64,000 bases of DNA, taken from Clostridium saccharobutylicum DSM 13864. Lineage in GTDB: Bacteria > Bacillota > Clostridia > Clostridiales > Clostridiaceae. The translations under genes were made by a program, and so were the position numbers. The notes under the pieces are model-generated. The model was not told where the DNA came from, did not search any database, and saw only the letters and a list, made by a program, of their open reading frames with translations. The DNA lies in the NCBI RefSeq assembly GCF_000473995.1, contig NC_022571.1, forward strand, positions 1,638,501-1,702,500. The letters are read 5' to 3'. Positions within the stretch are counted from its first letter, which is position 1. Each line of letters opens with the position of its first letter. This document shows positions 9,001 through 18,452 of this stretch, piece by piece.

Positions 9001-9050
9001 AAGAAAAAAGTTATCGTAACTAAAATAATTTAGCGATAACTTTTTTCTTT
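9001..9050. terminator. Bidirectional terminator between opuC and DUF1540 genes
   Basis: AAGAAAAAAGTTATCG (9001-9016) is the exact inverse of 9034-9049, with T runs on both strands. It can end both convergent transcripts. Confidence 0.85.
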
Positions 9051-9081
9051 GATATTTGTATGAAGTTACAATAAAAAATGT

Positions 9082-9408
9082 TTATTTAGCCTCAAAACTT
9101 CCACATTCAGTTTCATAATATATTTGAGAATTTGATGAACCACAAACATTTATTGAATTCAAATCGCAAAGTGTATTTTGATTATGAGTGCAACTTTCAA
9201 CTTTACAAATAAGGCAATCACAGTGACTATGAGAATTAGAATTAGTATTAGAAGTTAAATCACCATAATGAGCTTCATTTAAAAATGAGCCGCAACAAGT
9301 TCCACTTTCACTACAAGCATTTATTCCACCAATATCTACTCTATTAGAATAGCAGACACCACTTTTGTTATGTGAGCAATTGGTTACTTCACAATTAATT
9401 TTTTGCAT
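9082..9408 (-). CDS. DUF1540 cysteine-rich protein (two repeats)
   Basis: A 108-aa protein built of two DUF1540 units, residues about 1-42 and 64-107. Each has the pattern C-x4-C-x6-C, then C and C near the end (CEVTNCSHNKSGVC and CKVESCTHNQNTLC), joined by an Asn/Ser/His-rich linker with NSNSHSHCDC. DUF1540 proteins are presumed metal-binding, and their function is unknown. The gene lies 36 nt downstream of the rubrerythrin gene on the same strand, suggesting co-transcription and a possible link to oxygen or metal stress. Confidence 0.85.
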   Translation of the reverse strand: MQKINCEVTNCSHNKSGVCYSNRVDIGGINACSESGTCCGSFLNEAHYGDLTSNTNSNSHSHCDCLICKVESCTHNQNTLCDLNSINVCGSSNSQIYYETECGSFEAK

Positions 9409-9444
9409 AAAAACTACACTCCTTTTAATTACGTATTAATACAA

Positions 9445-9987
9445 TTATTTAAAGTATCGGTCTAGCAGACCTTTAAATGCTTTACCATGTCTAGCCTCAT
9501 CTTTACACATTTCATGAACTGTGTCATGAATTGCATCTAAATTATTTTGTTTAGCTAAGGTAGCAAGCTTCTTCTTGCCTTCGCAAGCACCGTACTCAGC
9601 TTCAACTCTGGCACTAAGATTAGATTTTGTACTAGGAACTACAACTTCACCTAAAATTTCAGCAAATTTAGCTGCATGTTCAGCTTCTTCAAATGCAATT
9701 CTTTTATAAGCTTCACCAACTTCAGGGTAACCTTCACGGTCAGCTTGACGAGACATAGCTAAGTACATACCAACTTCAGTGCATTCGCCAATAAAGTTTG
9801 CTCTTAAACCTTCTAGGATTTCATCATCAAGATTGTCTGGTATACCAATTCTATGTTCATCAGCAAAATTTAAGTCATCTTTCATTTCTTTGAATTTGTC
9901 AGCTCCAACTTTACAGATAGGGCAAACTTCAGGTGGTGTATCACCTTCATGGATATAACCACATACTGTACAAATAAATTTTTTCAT
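9445..9987 (-). CDS. Reverse rubrerythrin (N-terminal rubredoxin domain)
   Basis: Non-haem iron peroxidase that reduces hydrogen peroxide, and probably oxygen, using NADH-derived electrons. Unlike classical rubrerythrin, the rubredoxin Fe(Cys)4 domain comes first ([21 protein letters not shown], residues 5-26), and the ferritin-like di-iron domain follows (about 50-178, with [18 protein letters not shown] and DEARHGK ligands). The 180 aa match the reverse rubrerythrins of C. acetobutylicum, which are strongly air-induced. The start has Shine-Dalgarno TGGAGGAATTG. A PerR-like dyad lies upstream at 10035-10051. Confidence 0.93.
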   Translation of the reverse strand: MKKFICTVCGYIHEGDTPPEVCPICKVGADKFKEMKDDLNFADEHRIGIPDNLDDEILEGLRANFIGECTEVGMYLAMSRQADREGYPEVGEAYKRIAFEEAEHAAKFAEILGEVVVPSTKSNLSARVEAEYGACEGKKKLATLAKQNNLDAIHDTVHEMCKDEARHGKAFKGLLDRYFK

Positions 9988-10034
9988 TACAATTCCTCCA
10001 TAAATTTATTATATTTTTATTAGGTATAATGAAA

Positions 10035-10051
10035 CCATAATTATATTATGG
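10035..10051 (-). promoter_or_regulatory. PerR-like operator upstream of reverse rubrerythrin
   Basis: CCATAATTATATTATGG is a 17-bp dyad with one mismatch, resembling the PerR box TTATAATnATTATAA. It lies about 48 nt before the rubrerythrin start. In C. acetobutylicum PerR represses reverse rubrerythrin genes. Here the link rests on sequence similarity only. Confidence 0.5.
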
Positions 10052-10256
10052 CTATTATATATGTAAATTATTTATATAAGAAGTATTTTTAAATGAAATA
10101 GATGAAGTAGTGTGAAAGTAGATTATTTTCTTATTAAATAACAATTTAGATTTAATATGAATTTCAGAAGTGCTAGGAGAATTCTAAAAAATTATTATTT
10201 AATAGTTACTTACTTATAGTTATGCTATAATTTCTAATAAATAGGAGGTAAACATT

Positions 10257-10796
10257 ATGATTGAAGTTATAAAAAATCGAAGAAGTATAAGAAAATATAT
10301 GAATAAAGAAGTAGAAGAAGATAAGTTATTAGAAATACTTGAGAGTGGTAGACTTGCACCATCAGGAAGTAATACTCAACCATGGCAATTTATAGTGATA
10401 AGACCACAAAAAAACAAGGAAAAGGTAGCAAAAGTTTCGCACAATCAAAAATGGATGACTACTGCTCCAATACAAATTGTATGTGTAGCAGATATACGAT
10501 GTAGAATAGATGAAAATATAGATATTTCATTAGATGAAAATAGTAAGGAGGAAGAAGTAAAGCAAATAATTAGAGATACTTCTATAGCTGTGGAACACAT
10601 GTCGCTTACAGCTACAGAATTAGGACTAGGTAGTTGTTGGGTTGCATGGTTTACTCAAGCTGAATTTAGACCTGTATTAAATATACCTGATGATAAATAT
10701 GTACTTTGTGTTTTGACTATAGGATATCCTGATGAAGTTCCAAATCCTAGACCAAGAAAAAAACTTGAAGACATAGTGCATTATGAGAAGTGGTAA
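10257..10796 (+). CDS. Nitroreductase family FMN oxidoreductase
   Basis: A 179-aa flavoprotein of the nitroreductase fold, expected to reduce nitro compounds, quinones or similar acceptors with NAD(P)H as a dimer. The family signature RRSIRKYMNKEV opens the protein. The FMN loop LAPSGSNTQPWQF lies near residues 34-46, and GLGSCWVAW near 123-131. The natural substrate cannot be told. ATG follows TAGGAGGTAAACATT. It is divergent from the rubrerythrin gene and shares its upstream region, but appears monocistronic. Confidence 0.88.
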   Translation: MIEVIKNRRSIRKYMNKEVEEDKLLEILESGRLAPSGSNTQPWQFIVIRPQKNKEKVAKVSHNQKWMTTAPIQIVCVADIRCRIDENIDISLDENSKEEEVKQIIRDTSIAVEHMSLTATELGLGSCWVAWFTQAEFRPVLNIPDDKYVLCVLTIGYPDEVPNPRPRKKLEDIVHYEKW

Positions 10797-10964
10797 GACA
10801 CATGAAAGAAAATTAATAAATTGCAATGTTAAAAATAGATGAAATTATAATCTAAAAACATTAAATAAGATATATTAATTATTAGAGAAGCTTATATATT
10901 AAAAATGCAGTACCAATGGATTGATGGTATAATGTTATTTATAAAATTGATGGAGGTATTTATT

Positions 10965-11618
10965 TTGAAAAAGAATTTTGAATATATTTTATTTGATTTA
11001 GATGGAACTCTTACAGATTCGGGTGAAGGAATAACTAAAGCTGTTCAGTATGCATTAAAATATTTTGGAATAGAGGTTAGTAATCTTGATGATTTACGCA
11101 AATTTGTGGGACCGCCTTTAAAGGAATCTTATAAAAATTTTTATGGATTTGATGATGAAAAAGCAGATCTTGGTCTTGTGAAATTTAGAGAATATTATAT
11201 TGAAAAAGGTATTTATGAAAATAAGATGTACAGTGGAATATCTGAAGTTTTAGAAAAATTACAAAAAAGTAATAAAAAGATTATAGTTGCAACTTCAAAA
11301 CCAGAAGAACATGCAAAGATAGTTCTTAATCATTTTAAGATTGATAAATATTTCGATTTTATATGTGGAGCTGATTTTAAAGAAACAAGAGTAAAAAAAG
11401 GTGATGTTATAAAATATGCATTAGAAGAAGCTAAAATCACAGATTTATCAAAAGCAATTATGGTTGGGGATCGAGAACATGACATTATTGGAGCAAAGGA
11501 AAATAATTTAAAATCTGTGGGCGTATTATATGGATATGGAGATGTAGTTGAGTTAACGCAAGCAAGAGTAGATTATATAGCTAAAGAACCAAAAGATTTA
11601 TTAGAGATTCTTTTATAA
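10965..11618 (+). CDS. HAD-family phosphatase (phosphoglycolate phosphatase-like)
   Basis: Haloacid dehalogenase hydrolase of subfamily IA. It shows the nucleophile motif FDLDGTLTDSGEG near the N-terminus, motif II VATSKP, and motif III/IV with K and GDREHDIIGAKEN. The cap domain (about residues 17-85) is of the Gph/PpaX type. The start is most likely the TTG at 10965 with TGGAGGT ahead, giving 217 aa that begin KKNFEYILFDLDG; an upstream ATG at 10905 would add 20 residues lacking family support. The substrate is unknown. Confidence 0.82.
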   Translation: MKKNFEYILFDLDGTLTDSGEGITKAVQYALKYFGIEVSNLDDLRKFVGPPLKESYKNFYGFDDEKADLGLVKFREYYIEKGIYENKMYSGISEVLEKLQKSNKKIIVATSKPEEHAKIVLNHFKIDKYFDFICGADFKETRVKKGDVIKYALEEAKITDLSKAIMVGDREHDIIGAKENNLKSVGVLYGYGDVVELTQARVDYIAKEPKDLLEILL

Positions 11619-11654
11619 ATGCTAATTAAGAAAGGATTAGCAGATTATAAGTTA

Positions 11655-11816
11655 TTAAGCACATTCAAAAATAACAAGTCCATCTGCTAAGTTTATTTTC
11701 CATCATGTTGCGTTAGCAGATTCAGCTAACAGCTTGCTGTGGGACAAATCAGATTTCTTGCCTGATGAAGAATAATCATGACATTTGGGATTTGTTATTT
11801 TCTTTCATGTGCCTTA
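11655..11816. repeat. Family A palindromic element, copy A1 (inverted orientation)
   Basis: Left end TTAAGCACATTCAAAAATAACAAGTC; the right end is its imperfect inverse, finishing ATGTGCCTTA. The inner core reads in reverse relative to copy A4 (TTGCCTGATGAAGAAT, and TTTTCCATCAT earlier). The right end is 19 nt before the transglutaminase-like gene's start codon, so it is probably part of that leader. Confidence 0.75.
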
Positions 11817-11835
11817 TAGAAAGTGAGGCTTAGGA

Positions 11836-12909
11836 ATGAAGAAAATTATAAAAGGGATTGTAGTAATATTAATATTAATGTGTACCGGATATGTACAACC
11901 TGTATTTGCATCTGATCAGAACTTAGATAATTATATATATAATCATCTAAAAAATTGGGATACAGAATTTGAAATTCCTTATTATAATGATGATGTAATA
12001 GATGTTGTACAAAATATTGCTAAAAAAGACGATTATTTAAGTAGATCAATAAGTCAATTATGTTATAAAAAAGAGGAAAATAAGGCGACATTAATTGTAG
12101 CTTATAGGACGACAAAAGAGCAAGAAGAATATATTGATGAAGAACTTAAAAAAGTAATAAATTCTATAATTACTCCTAATATGAATGATTTTGATAAAGT
12201 TAAAACTATAAATAAATATTTAGTAGACAGATATGAATATGATTATGCACTTCAATCTAATAATGTGTATTCTGCTTTGACAACAGGAAAAACTACATGT
12301 CAAGGATATGCGATGAGTGCTTATAAGATGCTTAATTTAGCAGGGATAGAAAATAGAATTGTTATTGGAACTTTAAGTGGAACACCTCATGGCTGGAATT
12401 TGGTAAAGCTTGGTGGAAAGTGGTACCAATTAGATGTTACGAATGATGATGCTGTAAGTATAGATAAATACTTTCTTAAGAGTGACGATTATTTAAAAAA
12501 AGATGGATTTAGTTGGAATTGCAGTGATTATCCTAAGTGTGATAGTAATTATCAAGAAACTCTACAATCTAATAAAGTAAATGAAAGTGCTAATAATGTA
12601 ACAAGTAAAGAAGATTATGATTTAAATAACAATGGACAAACAATCTATACATATAGATCATCTGTAGATGGAAAGTGGTGTCTTGTAAATGGGTTTTGGT
12701 ATTTCTTAAAAAATGACGGGGATTATGCTATAGGGTGGAAACTTATAGATAATAATTGGTACTATCTAAGTGATAATGGAATTATGCAGAACGGCTGGAT
12801 ATATTCTGATAGTAAATGGTATTATTGTTATCCAACGACTGGAGCAATGGCTACTAATACTAGTATTAATGGATATGTAGTTGATACAAATGGAGTTTGG
12901 ATAGCATAG
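11836..12909 (+). CDS. Secreted transglutaminase-like protein with C-terminal cell-wall-binding repeats
   Basis: A 357-aa exported protein. An N-terminal signal peptide (hydrophobic about residues 7-24, likely cut after VFA) is followed by a transglutaminase/protease-like domain with Cys in TTCQGYAMSAYKML, His in TPHGWNLVKL and Asp in YQLDVTND, a complete catalytic triad. The last 90 residues hold three aromatic CW_binding_1-type repeats (WYFLKNDGDYAIGW, WYYLSDNGIMQNGW, WYYCYPTTGAM). Such proteins act at the cell surface, but the reaction is not known. The same repeat type occurs at 20270-20893. A family A element fills most of the leader. Confidence 0.85.
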   Translation: MKKIIKGIVVILILMCTGYVQPVFASDQNLDNYIYNHLKNWDTEFEIPYYNDDVIDVVQNIAKKDDYLSRSISQLCYKKEENKATLIVAYRTTKEQEEYIDEELKKVINSIITPNMNDFDKVKTINKYLVDRYEYDYALQSNNVYSALTTGKTTCQGYAMSAYKMLNLAGIENRIVIGTLSGTPHGWNLVKLGGKWYQLDVTNDDAVSIDKYFLKSDDYLKKDGFSWNCSDYPKCDSNYQETLQSNKVNESANNVTSKEDYDLNNNGQTIYTYRSSVDGKWCLVNGFWYFLKNDGDYAIGWKLIDNNWYYLSDNGIMQNGWIYSDSKWYYCYPTTGAMATNTSINGYVVDTNGVWIA

Positions 12910-12974
12910 TCGGGTTGCCTCAATCTTCAATAAGAAATTCTATATAATTAAAAAAATAAGTAAGTTTATAAATT

Positions 12975-13022
12975 AAAAAATAACAGATTAAATATAAGAT
13001 ATGTTTATCTGTTATTTTTTTT
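12975..13022 (+). terminator. Terminator after the transglutaminase-like gene
   Basis: AAAAAATAACAGAT (12975-12988) is the exact inverse of 13007-13020, and the T run continues. Confidence 0.85.
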
Positions 13023-13056
13023 ATATTTAATACTAAAGGTTATAATAGTTGACTAA

Positions 13057-13113
13057 ATATAGATGAACGTCTATACTATATTAATATGGTATAGTATAGA
13101 TGTTCATCTATAT
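13057..13113. repeat. 57-bp near-perfect palindrome upstream of gshF
   Basis: ATATAGATGAAC (13057-13068) pairs exactly with 13102-13113. The inner TCTATACTATA region pairs with TATAGTATAGA, leaving a loop of about 3 nt. It makes about 27 base pairs with three G-T pairs and has no following T run. Its role is unknown: an operator, a recombination site or a small mobile remnant are all possible. Confidence 0.8.
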
Positions 13114-13337
13114 AGTGGATAAAAATGCAATCAGAATATGAATTAAATAGTATTACTATATTTTTTGATTTTTTATTGCATTTTATGTAAGGATAATAAG
13201 GAGTTTGGGAGATAATAAGAGTGCATTCAAAATAAGTGTAATAGGTACAATAATAAAGATTATATTTATACATTTAAAGTTAAAGATAAACTAAAGAATT
13301 ATATTATAGATAATTGTTATAAAAGGAGGAGAATATT

Positions 13338-15686
13338 GTGTTAAATAAGCTAAAAAAAGTATTTACTGCTTATGAATTATTAAGGGGTAATTATGGAATA
13401 GAAAGGGAATCATTAAGAGTAAATAAAGATGGAGAAATATCATTAAATTCACATCCAACTGTTTTTGGTGATAAAATTAAAAATCCGTCCATAACTACAG
13501 ACTTTTCTGAAAGTCAAATAGAAGTAATAACACCTCCATTTAAAAAAGTGGAAGAAGTTTTTAGTTTTACAAATGCACTTTATGATATTGTTTCAATGGA
13601 AATTGGAGATGAATATTTATGGCCACAATCTATGCCAAGTATAGTACCTGAAGATAGCAAGATTCCAATTGCAGAATATGAAGATGACAATCAAGGAAAA
13701 GATGCAAGAATTTATAGAGAAAAGTTAATTAAAAAATATGGTGGAAAAAAGCAGCTTATATGTGGAATACATTATAATTTTTCGTTTAGTGAGGAGTTTA
13801 TTGAAAAATTATATAGAAATGAAATATTTAAAAGTGAATTTTTACATAATAAATGTATAGATCAAGATGAAAAAGATTTAGAATATAAAACTTTTAAAAA
13901 TAATATTTATTTAAAAGTTTCAAGAAATTATCTTCGTTATAGATGGCTCATTATATATTTAATGGGGGCTAGTGGTATTGTACATGAAAGCTATAAATGT
14001 GGTTGTAAAAGTTCTGTTGAAGAAATTGCAAAAAGTAGTTTTACAAATGAAGGAGCATTATCTTATAGAAATAGTGAGTGCGGATATAAAAATAAAGTAG
14101 ATTTATTTCCAAGTTATAACTCTGTGGAAGAATATGTTGAAAGTTTAAAAAAATTTATAAATGATGAAGTTATAAATAGTCATAAGGAACTCTATAGTTC
14201 TGTAAGATTAAAGCCAGCAGATGTAAAAGATTTTTCAGATTCACTTCTTAAAGATGGAATTAAATATTTAGAATATAGAAGTATTGATATTAATCCTTTT
14301 GAAAAGGGTGGTATAAGTTTAGAAGACTTATATTTTCTTCAAGTATTTAATTTATTTTTACTTATTGACGAAGAAAGTGACTATGAAAGATGGCAGGAAG
14401 ATGCTACAGAAAATCAAAATATAATTTCTAAATTTGGTCAAAAGTCAGTTATGTTAAAGAAAGATGGAAAATCTATTTCAAAGGAAGAATGGGCTTTAGA
14501 AATATTGCAAAATATTAAAAGGATAAATAATGAGCTTAATTTAGAAAAAGAAGATATTATAGATACTATGATTAAAAAAGTTAATAACTATAAATTAACT
14601 TACGCTTATAGAATAGAAAAGATTGTAAAAGAACAAGGATATATTAATGCTCACTTAAATTTAGCAAAAAAATATAAGGAAAATGCTTATAATAATCGAT
14701 TTAAGTTAGAAGGATATGAAGAATTAGAATTATCTACACAAATCTTAATGAAGGAAGCAATTAAAAGAGGAATAAGTGTTGAAGTTGTAGACAAAGCAGA
14801 AAATTTCATTTGTCTTAAAAAAGATGACAAAGTAGAATACGTGAAACAAGCAACTAAGACTTCAAAGGATAATTATATTACGATCTTAATAATGGAAAAT
14901 AAGAGTGTTACTAAAAAGATTCTTAAAGATAACAATATTATAGTTCCAAATGGAATAGAAGTTAATTCATTATATGAAGTTTCAAATATAATTAAAGATT
15001 TTGTGCATAAGCCAATAGTTATTAAACCAAAATCAACAAATTTTGGGACTGGTATAAGTATATTTTCAGAAGGTGCTGATGAAGATAGTATAATCCAAGC
15101 ATTTAAAATTGCATTTAAATATGATAACACAGTGCTGATTGAAGAATTTATAAAAGGAAAAGAATATCGTTTTTTAGTTACAGATGATAAGGTCGCAGGT
15201 ATACTTTGTAGAATTCCTGCTAATGTCAAAGGTGATGGTAAAAAAACTATAAAAGAACTTGTAGAGATTAAAAATCAAGATTCGTTAAGGGGATATCATT
15301 ATGTAACACCTCTTGAAAAGATAAATTTGGATGAAAATGCAGCATTATTTTTGAAGCAACAAAATAAAGATTTTAATTACATACCTAAGAAAGATGAAAT
15401 AGTATACCTAAGAGAAAATTCTAATATAAGTACAGGTGGAGACAGTATAGATTATACAGAGTGCATTCCAGAAAAATTTAAGGAAATTGCAGTTAAATCA
15501 GCTAGGGCAGCTGGAGCTAAGATTTGTGGTGTTGATATGATATTAGAAAATTATCGTGATGAAAATACTAACTATGCAATAATTGAACTTAACTTTAATC
15601 CAGCTATTCATATTCATTGCTATCCTTTTAAGGGGACTGAAAGAAAAATTGGTGAAGATGTATTAAGAGTTTTAGGTTTTATTTAA
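13338..15686 (+). CDS. gshF: Bifunctional glutamate-cysteine ligase / glutathione synthetase
   Basis: Makes glutathione from Glu, Cys and Gly in one polypeptide. The N-terminal half (about residues 1-470) is a glutamate-cysteine ligase (GNYGIERESLRV, FSESQIEVITPP, ICGIHYNFSFSE, YLEYRSIDINPFE). The C-terminal third (about 510-782) is an ATP-grasp domain (KPIVIKPKSTNFGTGI, LIEEFIKGKEYRFLV, IIELNFNPAIHIHCYPFKG). The 782 aa fit the GshF family of Gram-positive bacteria. GTG start at 13338 with AAAGGAGGAGAATATT. Single gene, with a terminator behind it. In an anaerobe it is likely used for redox or osmotic protection. Confidence 0.94.
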   Translation: MLNKLKKVFTAYELLRGNYGIERESLRVNKDGEISLNSHPTVFGDKIKNPSITTDFSESQIEVITPPFKKVEEVFSFTNALYDIVSMEIGDEYLWPQSMPSIVPEDSKIPIAEYEDDNQGKDARIYREKLIKKYGGKKQLICGIHYNFSFSEEFIEKLYRNEIFKSEFLHNKCIDQDEKDLEYKTFKNNIYLKVSRNYLRYRWLIIYLMGASGIVHESYKCGCKSSVEEIAKSSFTNEGALSYRNSECGYKNKVDLFPSYNSVEEYVESLKKFINDEVINSHKELYSSVRLKPADVKDFSDSLLKDGIKYLEYRSIDINPFEKGGISLEDLYFLQVFNLFLLIDEESDYERWQEDATENQNIISKFGQKSVMLKKDGKSISKEEWALEILQNIKRINNELNLEKEDIIDTMIKKVNNYKLTYAYRIEKIVKEQGYINAHLNLAKKYKENAYNNRFKLEGYEELELSTQILMKEAIKRGISVEVVDKAENFICLKKDDKVEYVKQATKTSKDNYITILIMENKSVTKKILKDNNIIVPNGIEVNSLYEVSNIIKDFVHKPIVIKPKSTNFGTGISIFSEGADEDSIIQAFKIAFKYDNTVLIEEFIKGKEYRFLVTDDKVAGILCRIPANVKGDGKKTIKELVEIKNQDSLRGYHYVTPLEKINLDENAALFLKQQNKDFNYIPKKDEIVYLRENSNISTGGDSIDYTECIPEKFKEIAVKSARAAGAKICGVDMILENYRDENTNYAIIELNFNPAIHIHCYPFKGTERKIGEDVLRVLGFI

Positions 15687-15752
15687 TTAGAATTTTATTA
15701 TTAATATTATGAATAATGATTGATTTTCAAATATGCTAAAAATTCAAAGAAA

Positions 15753-15796
15753 AAGTTATGCGCCAAATAGTATGTTTGGCAAGCATAATTTTTTTA
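15753..15796 (+). terminator. Terminator after gshF
   Basis: AAGTTATGCGCCAAA pairs with TTTGGCAAGCATAATTT (15775-15791, one small bulge), then seven T. Confidence 0.8.
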
Positions 15797-16221
15797 TGTT
15801 ATATTTTTGTACAATTTGGGAAAATATATAAAACTTACATGCTGATTAAAAAGTTCATGTTTAGCTTTAGTTTATTATCATATAGTTTTAAGTTGCAAGT
15901 TGCCTATCTATAATTTTAGGAATACTTTGTATGCATATGCCATATAAGTTAATATATGTGGTCTAAAAAAGTGAAAAATAATAATTAAAATGGCCAGACT
16001 GATTTGTTAGGTGGCTTATATTTTCTAAATAGATAGATGACTTCATTAGATAGAATTAAATAACTTTATAACTAAATTAAATTGTATTAAAAGAAATAAT
16101 TTTAAGTAGATAAGTATTTAGTTTTATGGTATAAAGTTAACATAAGATATATGAATAAATTTAAGAAATAAGTAATCGGAATAAATCAATATAACTAAAA
16201 GTGTGATGGGAGAATGATTAT
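15797..16221. other. Intergenic, nothing identified
   Basis: AT-rich spacer before the Sel1 gene. I see no reading frame with a ribosome site, no strong hairpin and no convincing promoter. Confidence 0.5.
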
Positions 16222-17019
16222 TTGAGTGGTGTTTTAGTATACATGGACAAGATCGTGGAAAGTTACCAAGAAGCAGATATTAACTTTGAAAATATGGAAT
16301 TAAAGAAATTAAAGAAATATGCATTAAGAGGAAATTTAAGGGCTCAAAATACTATAGGTGATAGATACTATATTGGAGATGGCGTAGAAAAAAATTATGA
16401 AGAAGCTTTTAGATGGTATAAAAAAGCTGCAGATGAAGGATATAATGTTGCACAATATAATTTAGGTGATATGTATTATTGTGGTTTTGGTATTGAAAAA
16501 AACTATATAAAGGCTATTGAATTGTTTAAAAAAGCAGCCAATAAGGGAAATATAGAAGCAGCATGTAATTTAGGTTGTATGTATGAAGAAGGCGATGGAA
16601 CGAAAACGGATTATGAAGAGGCTATTAAATGGTATGTGAAAGCATCAGAACAAGACGATTTTTATGCTCAATATAATCTTGGAAATATGTACATGTATGG
16701 TAAGGGTGTAGCTCAAAACTATCAAAAGGCATTTCAATTGCATGAAAAAAGTGCAAAACAGGGATATATGAAAGCACAAAATACTTTAGGATATTTATAT
16801 GAAGAAGGTAAAGGAACACTTAGAAGTTATGAAAATGCATTAAAGTGGTATGAAGAAGCAGCATATCAAGAGTATCCATATGCAGAATATAATTTAGGTG
16901 GAATGTATTATACAGGAAAAGGTGTAGAACAAAATTTACGAATAGCATATGCTTGGTATGAAAGGTCAGCAGAGCATGGTCTTGAAAAAGCCCAAAAAGC
17001 ATTAAGTGAGAAGTTTTAG
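16222..17019 (+). CDS. Sel1-repeat protein
   Basis: A 265-aa protein made of about six Sel1-like (TPR-related) repeats of 36 residues, each with the A-x-x-x-LG-x-x-Y-x-x-G-x-G pattern followed by A-x-x-W-x-x-KAA (for example AQYNLGDMYYCGFGIEKNY). Such solenoids bind partner proteins; no partner is visible here. The start is probably the TTG at 16222 with GGGAG ahead; an ATG at 16243 is the alternative. There is no signal peptide, so it should be cytoplasmic. Stand-alone gene. Confidence 0.88.
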   Translation: MSGVLVYMDKIVESYQEADINFENMELKKLKKYALRGNLRAQNTIGDRYYIGDGVEKNYEEAFRWYKKAADEGYNVAQYNLGDMYYCGFGIEKNYIKAIELFKKAANKGNIEAACNLGCMYEEGDGTKTDYEEAIKWYVKASEQDDFYAQYNLGNMYMYGKGVAQNYQKAFQLHEKSAKQGYMKAQNTLGYLYEEGKGTLRSYENALKWYEEAAYQEYPYAEYNLGGMYYTGKGVEQNLRIAYAWYERSAEHGLEKAQKALSEKF

Positions 17020-17112
17020 GTAAATAAAAGAACATTCAGTATATATTTCTCAAGCGACAAAAGAGTTTATAAAGCTTGCAAAAAAACAATATAAATAATA
17101 TATGAAGAATAT

Positions 17113-17152
17113 CAGATCATATTGAATGAGATTTTAATATGATCTGTTTTTT
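17113..17152 (+). terminator. Terminator after the Sel1 gene
   Basis: CAGATCATATT (17113-17123) and AATATGATCTG (17136-17146), then TTTTTT. Confidence 0.85.
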
Positions 17153-17230
17153 ATTTTGAATCTAAAATATCGGAAATACTTTTATATTGTTATGAAACAG
17201 GTATAGTTTTGTCAATGGCAGTGAAACAAA

Positions 17231-17270
17231 TTATTAGGATTCAGATAGTATTCAATCTGAATCCTAATAA
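17231..17270 (-). terminator. Hairpin just past the GH8 gene
   Basis: Perfect 16-bp inverted repeat TTATTAGGATTCAGAT / ATCTGAATCCTAATAA ending 7 nt beyond the GH8 stop codon. The T run on the minus strand is weak, so it may stop transcription or protect the 3' end. Confidence 0.65.
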
Positions 17271-17276
17271 TTAAAA

Positions 17277-18452
17277 TTAATAACCTCCTGTGGCAACTAT
17301 CATTGATATAAGTTTAAGAGTATTTTCATAGAAAGTACATTTAGTTATTGGTTTATTTAATAGAGTTTCCCAAAGTGAAATAGTCCAATTATCGTTTCCT
17401 TTTTCAATTAGAGAGCTGATTAAAAATGGAGCTATAAACGATAAATCATCAGTATGACCAAATGGTTCTCCAGGAAAACCATTTGCTATATAATAGCCAG
17501 ATTTTATGTTTTTAGGATTAGATAAAGTTTCTCTTTTTATCCAATTATTTAAAGTATGAAGTTGTAATGTTACTGGAACTTTATTTAAAAGAATATCCAT
17601 AGAATAACGCCATGGAATTCTGCAGCTATTATAATAATAATCACCATCATGAATGCTTTCAAGAACTTTAAAAGTTGGAGCAATATATTCATCGTTATGT
17701 TTTATAAAAAAATCAGGCATCAAACCATTATACTTACTTTCTCTTCTCATTTGTTTCGAAATAATAGAATGAAATCTTTTTAGTACTAACTTCCACTCAG
17801 TACTATTATTGATATCAAATTCAATAAATTTTCGTATATAATAACTCATAAAGTCCGAGCTTCTAGTAACATATTTGAAATTATTATACGGTATTGCTTT
17901 AACCCAATCTCCTAAAGTTAAAATATAATCATTTTTGTTTACGCAACTATTCATTAAAGTATTAATTCTTTTAATTGCTTCAGCTTTATAATTAATAGTA
18001 TCATTTTCTCCCCAAAGTTTATAAGCAAGAATTAACCCGTAACTAATGGTCATATCTCCATCAGTTGCAGAAGATGGCTCAGGCTCACTATTAACAATAT
18101 TGCCATTAGAATCTTTAATCTGTTGCCATGCCATTAGATTATTATTATAAATGCTTGGATAAGATTTCATATAATTATATAATGCGGTAAAATGTACTTT
18201 AGCTGTAGGATCAAATTTACTCATAATAGGAAATATTATCATTCCATAGCCCATTGCTTCTGAAGTAGTAATTGCATTATTAGCTGTAGGCTGATCTAGA
18301 GTATAAAGCAGATATTCTTTTAATGGATAAGAGCCTTTTATAGATCTTAAATAACGAAATTTCCAATCATTATAAAAAGATAAAAGCGATGAATTTAAGT
18401 TAGTTTGTGAATAATAATTAATTAATAAATGATTATAAAATGTAATCACCAC
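17277..18452 (-). CDS. Glycoside hydrolase family 8 protein without a signal peptide
   Basis: Predicted beta-1,4-glycanase (GH8 includes endoglucanases, chitosanases, lichenases and xylanases; specificity not predictable here). Family marks are TSEAMGYGM with the probable acid Glu near residue 65, and SSATDGDMTISYGL with Asp131/Asp133. The 391 aa cover the catalytic barrel. The gene appears to start at GTG 18452 or 18449 behind AAGGTGG, and the product begins almost at the mature catalytic domain with no secretion signal. It is therefore either intracellular or has lost its export segment. Divergent from the lipase gene. Confidence 0.82.
   Translation of the reverse strand: MVITFYNHLLINYYSQTNLNSSLLSFYNDWKFRYLRSIKGSYPLKEYLLYTLDQPTANNAITTSEAMGYGMIIFPIMSKFDPTAKVHFTALYNYMKSYPSIYNNNLMAWQQIKDSNGNIVNSEPEPSSATDGDMTISYGLILAYKLWGENDTINYKAEAIKRINTLMNSCVNKNDYILTLGDWVKAIPYNNFKYVTRSSDFMSYYIRKFIEFDINNSTEWKLVLKRFHSIISKQMRRESKYNGLMPDFFIKHNDEYIAPTFKVLESIHDGDYYYNSCRIPWRYSMDILLNKVPVTLQLHTLNNWIKRETLSNPKNIKSGYYIANGFPGEPFGHTDDLSFIAPFLISSLIEKGNDNWTISLWETLLNKPITKCTFYENTLKLISMIVATGGY

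Noticed and set aside
14873..15229. 118-residue minus-strand reading frame inside gshF
   Set aside because: Shadow of the ATP-grasp domain coding strand.
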